The position numbers and the translations under genes were made by a program. The notes under the pieces are model-generated. The model saw only the letters and a list, made by a program, of their open reading frames with translations. It ran no database searches and was not told the origin of the DNA. Below are positions 51,886-59,655 of a stretch of 64,000 bases of DNA, piece by piece. Each line of letters starts with the position of its first letter. Positions within the stretch are counted from its first letter, which is position 1. The stretch is from Oscillospiraceae bacterium (GTDB taxonomy: Bacteria > Bacillota > Clostridia > Oscillospirales > UBA644): NCBI GenBank assembly GCA_902783255.1, contig CACZQB010000016.1:1-64000 (forward strand). The letters are read 5' to 3'.

Positions 51886-53532
51886 TTACTGAGTAAGATC
51901 GTTGCGTTTTACAAGCTTTGCGTGGACCGCAACGCGAACGGCTCTGTCGAAGCCTTTGCAAGTGGAAAGCGTAAGGATCCTGTCGTTTTCGCTGAATTCA
52001 AATGTTTCAAAAACGCCTTCCATCTGGTTTTTGCGCTGAACATCGTATGCAAAACGGATAAAGTCGTTGGAATCGGCGAAATCCGTTTTTATATAATCGT
52101 AGTAAATATCAGTTTCATACCACGAAAAGATCTGCCATACTGTTTCGTCTTTATAAGTGTTGATTTTAATAAAATGGTTATTGCCGTTCTGATACCATTC
52201 AACAGCCTCATTAAGATTTTTGAGTCCGCCGAACATTGTGTAGCTTCTCGCATGGCCGTATATAACTGTGTTGTAATTACTTGTTATGCTGTCTAAATTG
52301 CAGCGGTAGTCCGCATAGACCCAGCCGTTTTCGTTCTCTTTTTTATCGAAGGTGTGATTGAGATAAAAATCGTTGTCTGTCGTCTGAACTATTGCTGTGT
52401 CTATAGGCGTTCCTTTCGCCTCTTCCCTGGAACCGGGAACGAAAATCCAGCCTACAGTATCATCGTTGATGCGAAGAAGGCTTTTCAGATTGCTTACGCG
52501 CAGATACGGAACGGAAGACATTGCTATTTCTTCCGGACGTATCACCACGCCTATTTCCGCAGCGTCCTTGTCTTTTTTCGGACGCGAAATATAATATTGA
52601 GTATCGACCTCTTCGGGAGTTTGTTGCTGCTCCTGAAGTTCTTCTTCGTATGTTCTGTCGTTGTATTCCTGCGTATCTTCCTGATCCGCGGGAGTCTGCT
52701 CGCTTTCGGATGATGGCGGAGTTACATTTTCGGGTGTGTTCTCCGGCGTATTTTCGGGCTCTGCGGTCTGCGCATTGTCTTCGCTCTGTGTATTATCTTC
52801 GCCCTGTATATTCTGTTCCTGACTGTCGCCCGTATTATCCTGAGACTGTGTTTCAGGCGTATTGGATGTGCCCGATCCCGAAACATTAGGATCGATCGGC
52901 GCAGGCGGAACATTTATATCATCGTGTTCGGCGTTGTATGTTTCATCGCCGCTTCTTACTGTTTCCCATATATTGTCGGACATTTTATCGGTATTTATGC
53001 CGTCTATAATCTCCATTACGATCTTATATGCGGAAAAGGCGAACACGCCGATGCAAATAACGAGTATAATTATTCTTATTGGGCTGACAGATGATTTTTT
53101 CTTTCTTTTTTTATGAGCGTTCTCTTCAGAATTATCGTCATAAATTTCTTTGTGATGGATTTCCTCGGTTTTTTTATCGGGAATTGCACGGAATATCTTT
53201 GTTTCCGCACTGTCGGTTACTGCTTTGTTTTCGGTGCCGTCGGTTTCTGATCCTTCGGCGGCTGTCTTTTCCTCTTCATTTACGGATTTTTCGGTTTCCG
53301 GTTCTTTATCTGCCTTTTCAGCTGTTTTTTCTTCGGAAGGTTTTGCGTCCGGTTCAGTATTTTTTTCTTCAGCAGACTCGTTTACCGAAGTATCCTGCTT
53401 TATTTCTTCCGCAGCAGATGTTGTGGTATCCGGATCAGGCATTTTTTCTTCCGCCTTGTTTTCGGGCTCGGCTTTTTCTTCGGCGGAGTTTACAGTTTCA
53501 TTTTCAACTGTGTCTTTTTCGCTGTTTTCCAT
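51886..53532 (-). CDS. Class B sortase with long acidic cytoplasmic extension
   Basis: A 548-residue transpeptidase. Residues 1-140 are a highly charged Glu/Lys/Thr low-complexity tail with no cysteine, then a basic HKKRKKK stretch and a transmembrane helix (about 150-170). A second acidic, Gln/Pro-rich linker runs to about 320. The sortase domain occupies about 345-548: catalytic His427 (YGHARSY), Cys525 (LSTCKG) and an arginine in RAVRVA. The N-terminus is therefore cytoplasmic, as for sortases, but is about ten times longer than normal. No LPxTG or NPxTN substrate gene is present in the window. It is transcribed with the GNAT gene. Confidence 0.88.
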   Translation of the reverse strand: MENSEKDTVENETVNSAEEKAEPENKAEEKMPDPDTTTSAAEEIKQDTSVNESAEEKNTEPDAKPSEEKTAEKADKEPETEKSVNEEEKTAAEGSETDGTENKAVTDSAETKIFRAIPDKKTEEIHHKEIYDDNSEENAHKKRKKKSSVSPIRIIILVICIGVFAFSAYKIVMEIIDGINTDKMSDNIWETVRSGDETYNAEHDDINVPPAPIDPNVSGSGTSNTPETQSQDNTGDSQEQNIQGEDNTQSEDNAQTAEPENTPENTPENVTPPSSESEQTPADQEDTQEYNDRTYEEELQEQQQTPEEVDTQYYISRPKKDKDAAEIGVVIRPEEIAMSSVPYLRVSNLKSLLRINDDTVGWIFVPGSREEAKGTPIDTAIVQTTDNDFYLNHTFDKKENENGWVYADYRCNLDSITSNYNTVIYGHARSYTMFGGLKNLNEAVEWYQNGNNHFIKINTYKDETVWQIFSWYETDIYYDYIKTDFADSNDFIRFAYDVQRKNQMEGVFETFEFSENDRILTLSTCKGFDRAVRVAVHAKLVKRNDLTQ

Positions 53533-53594
53533 AGGTCTTGCCTTTCAAATAAAATAATAATATTCGGTAAGTGTTTCGGTTTGAGTTCGTTGAT

Positions 53595-53623
53595 ATTATA
53601 CAACAAAAACCGCCCAAAATCAA
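53595..53623 (-). promoter_or_regulatory. Promoter of the acidic-tailed sortase gene
   Basis: Minus-strand TTGATT (53618-53623) and TATAAT (53595-53600), 17-base spacer; leader about 60 bases. Confidence 0.65.
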
Positions 53624-53634
53624 GCCCCTTTTGC

Positions 53635-53665
53635 GTAAGTTGCAGATTTCAGGCGGTAAGTTGCA
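53635..53665. repeat. Paired direct repeat GTAAGTTGCA at 21-bp period (candidate activator site)
   Basis: Two identical decamers at 53635-53644 and 53656-53665 lie directly upstream of the sortase promoter's -35 box (at 53618-53623). Two-helical-turn spacing places them on the same DNA face. The spacing and the AGTT core recall LytTR-type binding sites, but the repeats run opposite to the promoter, so this is only suggestive. Confidence 0.45.
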
Positions 53666-53694
53666 TATTCTGAGTATTTTATGTTCTCTTTATA

Positions 53695-55266
53695 CTACGG
53701 TCTCGGTTTTGTTGCAATAAGTTTTGCAAGAAGAACGTAGCGGATAGGGCCGCTCGAATCTGCGCAGGTGGAAAGCGTGATAACTTTGTCGCCCGGTTCG
53801 ATCTTAACTCCATAATCGCGGCTCTTGAGATAATCGTTAACCTTGCCGTATTTTTTCGTTTCTACTCTTGTTCTCCAACCGGTCATAAAGTTGACGAATC
53901 CTTCATCATCAGTCATAAAATCGTGAAGTGTTTTCGGGTCAAGCATTCCGTATACAGCCTTTTCCGGGTCAGTTTCGGCAAGCTCGGCAAGTTTCTTCGT
54001 GATTTCGACCTGATCAAGATAGAAGTTGGTGTTAAGATAGTAATAATCATCCGCATTGGTATAATAGCATGCAAATACCTGCCATACCATAAGTTCGTCA
54101 AGAGTATTGAGGCAGACATACATGTTGTCTTTGTTTGAAAACCACTCTTTTGTTTGAGTTACATTTTCAAGCTGGTCGAAAATATCGGTTCCTTTTGCAT
54201 GTCCGTAAAGAATCGTGTTTGAGTCAACAAGCAGCTCATTGCGGTAGTCGATATAGCATGAACCGGTATATTTTGATTTTTTATCGAGTCCCTTGTCGAG
54301 ATAATAATTATTGTCTGACGCCTGAGCTACGGGGAAATTCATATTTGTTCCCGGAACATACAGCCATGCTTTTACATCAGAGTTCACCTTGTTGAATTCA
54401 GGCAGATTATCGGAAATGAGAAAATGATCGGAGTCGGTGCGAGCAGCGGGGATAGAAGGAAGTTTAACAGATGTGCTTGACGAACCGGAGCTGCCGGATG
54501 AGCCTGAATTGCCCGAAGAGCTTGAGCCTGAATTGCCGGACGAACTTGAACCTGAATTGCCGGACGAACTTGAGCCTGAATTGCCCGAACTGTCGGACGG
54601 AGGCGCAGGCGGAGTTTCTTCTTTCGGGACCTTGACTGTTACCGTGCATGCTTCACTGAAGCCGCCGTCTTCGGTCGTTACTGTAATTACGGCGCTGCCT
54701 TCTTTTACTGCGGTAACATTACCGGTTTCGTCAACCGTTGCAACGGTCGGGTCCGAGCTTACCCATATTACGTTCTGATTCGTTGCCGAAAACGGAGTTA
54801 CATCCGCTATTATCTGAGATGCGGCGCCGATCTGTTCGAGCAAAAGCTCTGTGGGCGAAATAATAACGCCTGTAACGGGAGTTGTGAGAACAGGAGGTTC
54901 GACCTCGGGAAGATTGACTGTAATTTTACATTCAGCAGTCAGTCCGCTTGAAACGGATGTTACGGTTATCACAGCTTCACCGTTGGTCAGAGGAACTACT
55001 GTGTATTCGTTGTTTAATGCCACTACGTTCGGATCGCTGTTTGACCATGTAAGCGTTTTGTCGTCTGCGTCTTCAGGCAAAACCACCGCAGAAAGACGTA
55101 TCGATTCATCAGGTGAGGTAAAGGAATACTCTGTTATGTTGAGCATTACTTTCATTACGGGGTTGCCGGTTTGCTGTTCTTCAGGTTCGCTGCATGAGGC
55201 AAAGAATGCCGTCATTAAAACCGCGAGAACAAGAGAGATCATTATTCTGACATATTTTCTCTGCAT
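53695..55266 (-). CDS. Lipoprotein class B sortase with two BIG2 domains
   Basis: A 523-residue predicted lipoprotein. The signal peptide ends in the lipobox FASC (Cys about residue 25). Two BIG2 Ig-like domains (about 36-118 and 128-212) are followed by a Gly/Ser linker of SSGNSGSS units (about 220-265). The sortase domain (about 280-523) has catalytic His356 (LYGHAKGT), Cys501 (TLSTCAD) and an arginine in GPIRYVL. The usual N-terminal membrane helix of sortases is replaced by a lipid anchor and an Ig-like stalk. The second BIG2 shares the core AVITVTTEDGGF with the last BIG2 of the wall hydrolase at 24310-28581. Clear ribosome-binding site GGAG. Confidence 0.88.
   Translation of the reverse strand: MQRKYVRIMISLVLAVLMTAFFASCSEPEEQQTGNPVMKVMLNITEYSFTSPDESIRLSAVVLPEDADDKTLTWSNSDPNVVALNNEYTVVPLTNGEAVITVTSVSSGLTAECKITVNLPEVEPPVLTTPVTGVIISPTELLLEQIGAASQIIADVTPFSATNQNVIWVSSDPTVATVDETGNVTAVKEGSAVITVTTEDGGFSEACTVTVKVPKEETPPAPPSDSSGNSGSSSSGNSGSSSSGNSGSSSSGNSGSSGSSGSSSTSVKLPSIPAARTDSDHFLISDNLPEFNKVNSDVKAWLYVPGTNMNFPVAQASDNNYYLDKGLDKKSKYTGSCYIDYRNELLVDSNTILYGHAKGTDIFDQLENVTQTKEWFSNKDNMYVCLNTLDELMVWQVFACYYTNADDYYYLNTNFYLDQVEITKKLAELAETDPEKAVYGMLDPKTLHDFMTDDEGFVNFMTGWRTRVETKKYGKVNDYLKSRDYGVKIEPGDKVITLSTCADSSGPIRYVLLAKLIATKPRP
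54502..54597. repeat. 24-bp tandem repeat, four units, coding for the Gly/Ser linker
   Basis: Units start at 54502, 54526, 54550 and 54574, each beginning (A/G)CCTGAATTGCC on the plus strand. On the coding strand each unit gives SSGNSGSS-type residues. It is likely to vary in copy number between strains, changing the length of the sortase stalk. Confidence 0.8.
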
Positions 55267-55362
55267 GTTATTCTCCGTTCTGCCGTTTTACGGGCTGTAA
55301 TGTTTGTGTTGTGAGAAAAGCTCATAATTTGTGCATTTCGGTTATTTAGACGATACTTTCGT

Positions 55363-55402
55363 AAAAAAGTTCCGACGGCGGAAAACGGAATTCTCCGCCG
55401 TC
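55363..55402 (-). terminator. Terminator of the split transketolase operon
   Basis: GACGGCGGA (55374-55382) pairs with TCCGCCGTC (55394-55402). On the minus strand GGAAC and a run of T residues (55363-55368) follow. Confidence 0.8.
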
Positions 55403-55414
55403 TTCTTTATTTGT

Positions 55415-56392
55415 TTAAAACATCAAATTTGCGGATGAGCCGGGGCATACTGTTTCTGCGATTTTTTTCGCGATTTCCGTCGCGGAAAAACCGTATTTTT
55501 CAAGAAGCGCTTTGGGTGCGCCCGATTTGCCGAATATATCCTGCGCTCCTATGCGGATAAGTTCAACCGAATTTCTGTTTTCAATATCTTCTTCCGCAAG
55601 CACCTCTGCAACAGCTGAACCGAGACCTCCGTAGATATTGTGGTCTTCGATCGTAACGATAACTTTAGTTTCGTTTGCAGCGTTTTTTACGACGTCCTTA
55701 TTCATGGGCTTGATGCACGGAACGTCAACAACGCGGATATTCAGATTGTTTTTCGCAAATATTTCTCTTATCTGCATTGCGAGGTCATAAAACGGTCCGC
55801 AGAACATAACGGTTGCAAAATCGCCGTCTGCAAGCACATCGGCCTGTCCGAGCGAAAATTTATAGTTTTCCTCATCGTTGAAGCGCGTAAGAGGAAGTCT
55901 GCCGAGACGGATATATACGGGGCCGTCGTATTCGGCTGCAAAACGACACGCGGCTTTGGTGGAGCCTGCATCGGACGGAGCAAGAACGACCATTCCGGGG
56001 ATTGCGCGCATGAGACCTATATCCTCAAGGCACTGATGCGTAGCGCCGTCTTCACCGACGGTAAGACCGGCGTGAGTTGCAACTATCTTAACATTGTTGT
56101 GCGCATAACATACGCTGTTTCTTATCTGTTCATATGCACGGCCTGCCGCAAACATTGCAAAAGACGATGCAAAAACAATATTGCCGCAAGTTGCAATTCC
56201 TGCTGCCACAGCCATCATATTTCCTTCAGCTATACCGCAGTTTATATGACGTTCGGGAAATTCCTTCTGAAATGTAACGGTTTTTGTCGACTTTGTAAGG
56301 TCGGCATCAAGAACAAACATATTCGGATATTTTCTTCCGAGTTCGGCAAGAACTTCTCCGTAAGCGTCTCTTTGAGCTTTCATATCAGCCAT
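55415..56392 (-). CDS. Transketolase, C-terminal subunit
   Basis: A 325-residue protein covering the pyrimidine-binding and C-terminal domains of transketolase. Motifs: HINCGIAEGNMMAVAAGIA (with the cofactor glutamate, about 48-66), ASSFAMFAAGRAYEQIR (about 75-91) and THAGLTVGEDGATHQ (about 104-118), plus VIVTIEDHNIYGGLGSAV in the C-terminal domain. It works with the N-terminal subunit at 56385-57194, whose gene overlaps it by 8 bases. Split transketolases of this kind are common in Clostridia and archaea and act in the non-oxidative pentose phosphate pathway. Confidence 0.93.
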   Translation of the reverse strand: MADMKAQRDAYGEVLAELGRKYPNMFVLDADLTKSTKTVTFQKEFPERHINCGIAEGNMMAVAAGIATCGNIVFASSFAMFAAGRAYEQIRNSVCYAHNNVKIVATHAGLTVGEDGATHQCLEDIGLMRAIPGMVVLAPSDAGSTKAACRFAAEYDGPVYIRLGRLPLTRFNDEENYKFSLGQADVLADGDFATVMFCGPFYDLAMQIREIFAKNNLNIRVVDVPCIKPMNKDVVKNAANETKVIVTIEDHNIYGGLGSAVAEVLAEEDIENRNSVELIRIGAQDIFGKSGAPKALLEKYGFSATEIAKKIAETVCPGSSANLMF

Positions 56393-57194
56393 TTGCTTCG
56401 ATCTCCTTTATTGCCTGTTCGTATTGTTCTTTGTTGGGGGCGGTGCCGTGCCAGCTTGCAACGTTTTCCATAAACGAAACGCCTTTGCCTTTTACTGTGT
56501 GGCAGACGACCGCGGTGGGCATACCTTTTGTTTCTTTTGCGTTTTTGAGCGCAGCACGGATCTCATCAAGATTATGACCGTCTATTTCAATAACATTGAA
56601 GCCGAATGCCTTCATTTTTTCGGGAATCGGCAGTGGCGACATAACTTTTGTTATCTCACCGTCGATCTGAAGACCGTTAAAATCGATAAATACGCAAAGA
56701 TTGTCAAGCTTATAGTGTGCGGCAAACATGAAAGCTTCCCAGCACTGACCTTCTTCAAGCTCACCGTCGCCCATTACGGCGTATACGCGGTAATTTTTTG
56801 ACGCTCTCTTGCCGTATACGGCCATTCCGCAAGCCGCGGAAATACCCTGACCGAGCGAACCTGTAGTCATATCTACGCCGGGTATTTTTTTCATATCGGG
56901 ATGTCCCTCAAGACGTCCGTCTATTTTTCTGAAGGTTTTCATTTCTTCCGCAGGGAAAAAACCTTTGAGCGCAAGCGCTGAATAAAGAGTAGCCGCAGCA
57001 TGACCTTTTGACATTACAAAACGGTCTCTTTCGGGATCGTTGGGGCGTTCGGAGGATTTATTCATTTCCTCATTGAAAAGCACAGCAACGATATCAGCGC
57101 AGGAAAGAGATCCACCCGGATGTCCGCTGCCGGAATTATAGATAGCCTCAACAATCAGTTTTCGCATATTTTTCGCGAAATCTTTAGTTTCCAA
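56385..57194 (-). CDS. Transketolase, N-terminal subunit
   Basis: A 269-residue thiamine-diphosphate-binding half of transketolase. It has SGHPGGSLS near residue 25, a histidine in MSKGHAAATLYSALA, GSLGQGISAACGMA (about 112-125) and the ThDP motif GDGELEEGQCWEAFMFA (about 140-156), then FIDFNGLQIDG. I place the start at TTG 57194, nine bases after GGAG, because the alternative at 57209 contains that site within its own codons. It is co-transcribed with the C-terminal subunit and overlaps it. Confidence 0.92.
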   Translation of the reverse strand: METKDFAKNMRKLIVEAIYNSGSGHPGGSLSCADIVAVLFNEEMNKSSERPNDPERDRFVMSKGHAAATLYSALALKGFFPAEEMKTFRKIDGRLEGHPDMKKIPGVDMTTGSLGQGISAACGMAVYGKRASKNYRVYAVMGDGELEEGQCWEAFMFAAHYKLDNLCVFIDFNGLQIDGEITKVMSPLPIPEKMKAFGFNVIEIDGHNLDEIRAALKNAKETKGMPTAVVCHTVKGKGVSFMENVASWHGTAPNKEQYEQAIKEIEANG

Positions 57195-57264
57195 AATAAT
57201 CAACTCCAATTCAAGAATGATCTGTGAGGTAACGATTCAAAATCAATTTTTGCCTATTTAACAT

Positions 57265-57293
57265 ATTATAACAGAAAATCGTAAAAAATGCAA
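57265..57293 (-). promoter_or_regulatory. Promoter of the transketolase operon
   Basis: Minus-strand TTGCAT (57288-57293) and TATAAT (57265-57270) with a 17-base spacer and a TG extension (TGTTATAAT). Confidence 0.65.
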
Positions 57294-57329
57294 GAGGAAA
57301 TTTATAAAGAATGGTAAACAACAGAAAAA

Positions 57330-57368
57330 AAACAAAGGAAAAATATGCTTTTCCTTTGTTTGTGTTTT
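57330..57368. terminator. Terminator downstream of the DUF898 gene
   Basis: AAACAAAGGAAAA (57330-57342) pairs with TTTTCCTTTGTTT (57349-57361). The minus strand continues into an A/T-rich stretch with T residues, ending the leftward nucleotidyltransferase-mnmA-DUF898 transcript before the transketolase promoter. Confidence 0.75.
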
Positions 57369-57388
57369 TTATTTTGTAATTTTCGGGC

Positions 57389-57471
57389 AGGATAAGCGTT
57401 CTGAAGCAACGAAAATGAAAATAATTCCATATCGTTTGCTCCCCGAACGCAATCGTATAGCGGCTTATCCT
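57389..57471. repeat. Long nested palindromic element at the end of the DUF898 gene
   Basis: AGGATAAGC (57389-57397) pairs with GCTTATCCT (57463-57471). Inside, GTTC (57398-57401) pairs with GAAC (57445-57448), and AGCAACGA (57404-57411) with TCGTTTGCT (57432-57440, one bulge), giving an ~83-base multi-stem hairpin. The DUF898 stop codon lies in the right arm. It may be a small repeat or MITE-like element, or a 3' UTR structure. Confidence 0.45.
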
Positions 57472-57782
57472 ATAAGATGCGTGTGCTTTACGACCCATTT
57501 TTTCATTTTTATATCAAGCCAGAATCCGTAAATGCCGAGAGTAATGATCGTGAGTAAGAACCATTTGATATAATTGCCGAAAAGCTGTCCGCCGGTGCCG
57601 TCAAAAACCATCTGTCTGCCGTCGATTTTCGTGTGCTGAGCTATCCATGATTCTTTCATGCATACCGCCCACGGGGTCGCTATGCCGAGGGTGATCGCCG
57701 TGATCAGCGCCCCGAGAATGTTTATGCCGATAAGACCTAAAAGACCCCCGTTGAATTCCGAATAAGAATTGTAGTTTTCCAT
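57465..57782 (-). CDS. DUF898-like (YjgN-type) small membrane protein
   Basis: A 105-residue protein with two or three hydrophobic helices. The second half has the DUF898 phrase FDGTGGQLFGNYIKWFLLT followed by LGIYGFWLDIKMKKW, where 'FDGxGxxLF' and 'TLGIYxxW' are typical of the family. The first half resembles the end of a preceding repeat unit, so this may be a minimal member. GGAGG precedes the ATG at 57782. It lies 39 bases after mnmA on the same strand. Its C-terminus and stop are built from the arm of a palindromic element. Confidence 0.7.
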   Translation of the reverse strand: MENYNSYSEFNGGLLGLIGINILGALITAITLGIATPWAVCMKESWIAQHTKIDGRQMVFDGTGGQLFGNYIKWFLLTIITLGIYGFWLDIKMKKWVVKHTHLIG

Positions 57783-57821
57783 AACCGTTTCCTCCGTTAT
57801 ATATATTTTAAAATTTACTTT

Positions 57822-58895
57822 TTACGCATCACATATTTTTGTAATAACGCCGCCGCCTATAATTCGGTTTTCGCTGTCGTAGAATACGGCAGACTGTCCC
57901 GGAGTAGCCGCTCTGACGGGAGAAGAGAACGAGATTTTTACCGACCCGTCGTTTGCCGCCGCAATAATTGCGGGCTGCGCCTGATGACGATAGCGTATTT
58001 TAACGCTGCATGCAAGCTCTTCTCCTGTTTTCAAACCGGGTATACTCATAAAATTAACGTCGCTGCAAATGATCTCTTTACCGTAAAGCGACTGTTCGCC
58101 GCAGAGGACTACTTCATTTGTTTTTGCCCGTATCTCTTTTACATATACGGGATAGCCGAGCGCCAGCCCTATGCCTTTGCGCTGACCGACAGTATAGTGG
58201 ATTATTCCTCTGTGTCTGCCGAGAATATTGCCTTGCGTATCGATAAAATACCCTTCTGTGTCTCCGTCTGCTCTTGCTCCTTCAATATAATCCGCATAGC
58301 TTCCGTTTGTAACAAAGCATATCTCCTGAGAATCGGGCTTTGAAGCAACGGGAAGCCCTGCCTCTTTTGCGATTTCTCTTACCTCGGTCTTTGAAAGACC
58401 GCCAAGAGGCATCAGCGTGGACTCAAGCTGATCCTGCGTGAGCTTCCATAGCATATACGTCTGGTCTTTTTCGGCGTGTTCCGCCTGCTTTACCGTATAC
58501 CTGCCGTTATCGAGTTTTACAACAGACGCATAATGTCCCGTTGCGATATATTTTGCCCCGACGACTTTTGAATAGTAAAGCAGTTTTTCCCACTTGACAT
58601 ATCTGTTGCATTCGATGCACGGATTCGGTGTCAGCCCGCGCACGTATGAATTTTTGAACGGTTCGACAACAAACCGCTGAAAATCGGATGTGCAGTTGAC
58701 AGGATAATAATCTATCCCTATCCGGTGCGCCGTGCTCCTCGCATCGTCTATATCGCAGCAGCGGTTAGCATAATCTTCGTCAGACTGCCATGTTCTCAGC
58801 GTTACGCCCACGACGTCATACCCTGATTTTTTAAGAAGCAACGCCGCGACGGCACTGTCTACGCCGCCCGACATTCCGACAACGACTTTTTCCAA
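57822..58895 (-). CDS. mnmA: tRNA-specific 2-thiouridylase MnmA
   Basis: A 357-residue enzyme that thiolates U34 in tRNAs for Lys, Glu and Gln. The PP-loop is VGMSGGVDSAVAA (residues 6-18). Catalytic cysteines appear in NPCIECNRYVKW (about 96-107) and SQEICFV (about 194-200). The tRNA-binding GRHRGIIHYTVGQRKG precedes the C-terminal barrel. I start it at TTG 58895, with GAGG 8 bases upstream; the longer frame to 58979 overlaps the upstream nucleotidyltransferase gene and adds 28 unrelated residues. The resulting length equals the family norm. Confidence 0.95.
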   Translation of the reverse strand: MEKVVVGMSGGVDSAVAALLLKKSGYDVVGVTLRTWQSDEDYANRCCDIDDARSTAHRIGIDYYPVNCTSDFQRFVVEPFKNSYVRGLTPNPCIECNRYVKWEKLLYYSKVVGAKYIATGHYASVVKLDNGRYTVKQAEHAEKDQTYMLWKLTQDQLESTLMPLGGLSKTEVREIAKEAGLPVASKPDSQEICFVTNGSYADYIEGARADGDTEGYFIDTQGNILGRHRGIIHYTVGQRKGIGLALGYPVYVKEIRAKTNEVVLCGEQSLYGKEIICSDVNFMSIPGLKTGEELACSVKIRYRHQAQPAIIAAANDGSVKISFSSPVRAATPGQSAVFYDSENRIIGGGVITKICDA

Positions 58896-58932
58896 ATTTA
58901 TCACCTCATAACCGAAATAAGACGATGCGCCT

Positions 58933-59568
58933 TTAAGTATGCGGTTCTGATCCCGCAACATATTCCGCCCACGCCGCAATCGCTGAATTTGTCCGCTCTG
59001 TAATCGCTCTGCGGTAAAGCATATACCCTTTGCAATCCTTCTCTTTTAAATACGAAACTGTTTTTTTGCTGCCGAAATAATAAAGATCTCGTAAGATACA
59101 ATAATCCGCAAGACTTTCCCACAAAAATGCGAGCACCCTGAAACTGCCTTCATCATCGTTTTTTTCAGCTCTGCGCATTGTCTTTTTTATCCAGGAAACG
59201 ATGAATTTTTTCTCTTCATCGTCAACCGTCGAATGCTCATCAACATATCTGCGGACTTTTTCTTGCAGCTCTGCGGCAATATTATCCGTATCAAGAATTA
59301 TTTCACCGTCGTATACGGCAAGAAATAAATCCGTGTCTTCATTTTGAACATCACGAACTGTATAAATAAAGCAGTCAAGCTGAACTCCGCATATAAATGT
59401 ATCGTCATGCTTTCTGTTTTTTTCGGAAACGATCACCATACAGTCAAAATCGCTGTATTCATCGTCTGTTCCCGACAGATAAGAGCCGTAAAACACTATT
59501 GCAAGCGGACGGTATTCTTTTTTAAGATATCCGATCATTTCTTTTTTTATGTCTGCGCCTGGTTCCAT
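58933..59568 (-). CDS. Nucleotidyltransferase-domain protein with helical C-terminus
   Basis: A 211-residue cytosolic protein. The N-terminal polymerase-beta-type fold has FYGSYLSGTDDEYSDFDCMV (about 26-45), the GS-x9-DxD catalytic motif, plus a third acidic residue in QLDCFIY. The C-terminal half (about 105-205) is all-helical and HEPN/KNTase-C-like. Such proteins adenylylate small molecules (some are aminoglycoside nucleotidyltransferases) or proteins; the target is unknown. It has a consensus promoter and is co-transcribed with mnmA, 37 bases downstream. Confidence 0.78.
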   Translation of the reverse strand: MEPGADIKKEMIGYLKKEYRPLAIVFYGSYLSGTDDEYSDFDCMVIVSEKNRKHDDTFICGVQLDCFIYTVRDVQNEDTDLFLAVYDGEIILDTDNIAAELQEKVRRYVDEHSTVDDEEKKFIVSWIKKTMRRAEKNDDEGSFRVLAFLWESLADYCILRDLYYFGSKKTVSYLKEKDCKGYMLYRRAITERTNSAIAAWAEYVAGSEPHT

Positions 59569-59609
59569 TTCACAAAACTCCGTCTGTATGCAGTTCTACC
59601 ATTTTATTA

Positions 59610-59638
59610 ATTATATCATTTCGCTCTCTGTTTGTCAA
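59610..59638 (-). promoter_or_regulatory. Promoter of the nucleotidyltransferase-mnmA operon
   Basis: Perfect TTGACA (59633-59638) and TATAAT (59610-59615) on the minus strand, 17-base spacer. Confidence 0.75.
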
Positions 59639-59655
59639 CCGTCAAAATATCCGTT

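Noticed and set aside
53091..53557. Long plus-strand frames opposite the acidic sortase tail
   Set aside because: They are antisense mirrors of the Glu/Lys-rich coding sequence, producing Phe/Ser-rich nonsense.
54502..54597. Tandem repeats as a CRISPR array
   Set aside because: Units are contiguous with no spacers and encode an in-frame Gly/Ser linker.
57211..57498. Minus-strand open frame between the transketolase and DUF898 genes
   Set aside because: It crosses a terminator, a promoter and the palindromic element and overlaps the DUF898 end; its translation has no coding character.
58933..59568. Nucleotidyltransferase as half of an MNT-HEPN toxin-antitoxin pair
   Set aside because: There is no separate HEPN gene beside it; it is longer than a minimal MNT antitoxin and is co-transcribed with mnmA.
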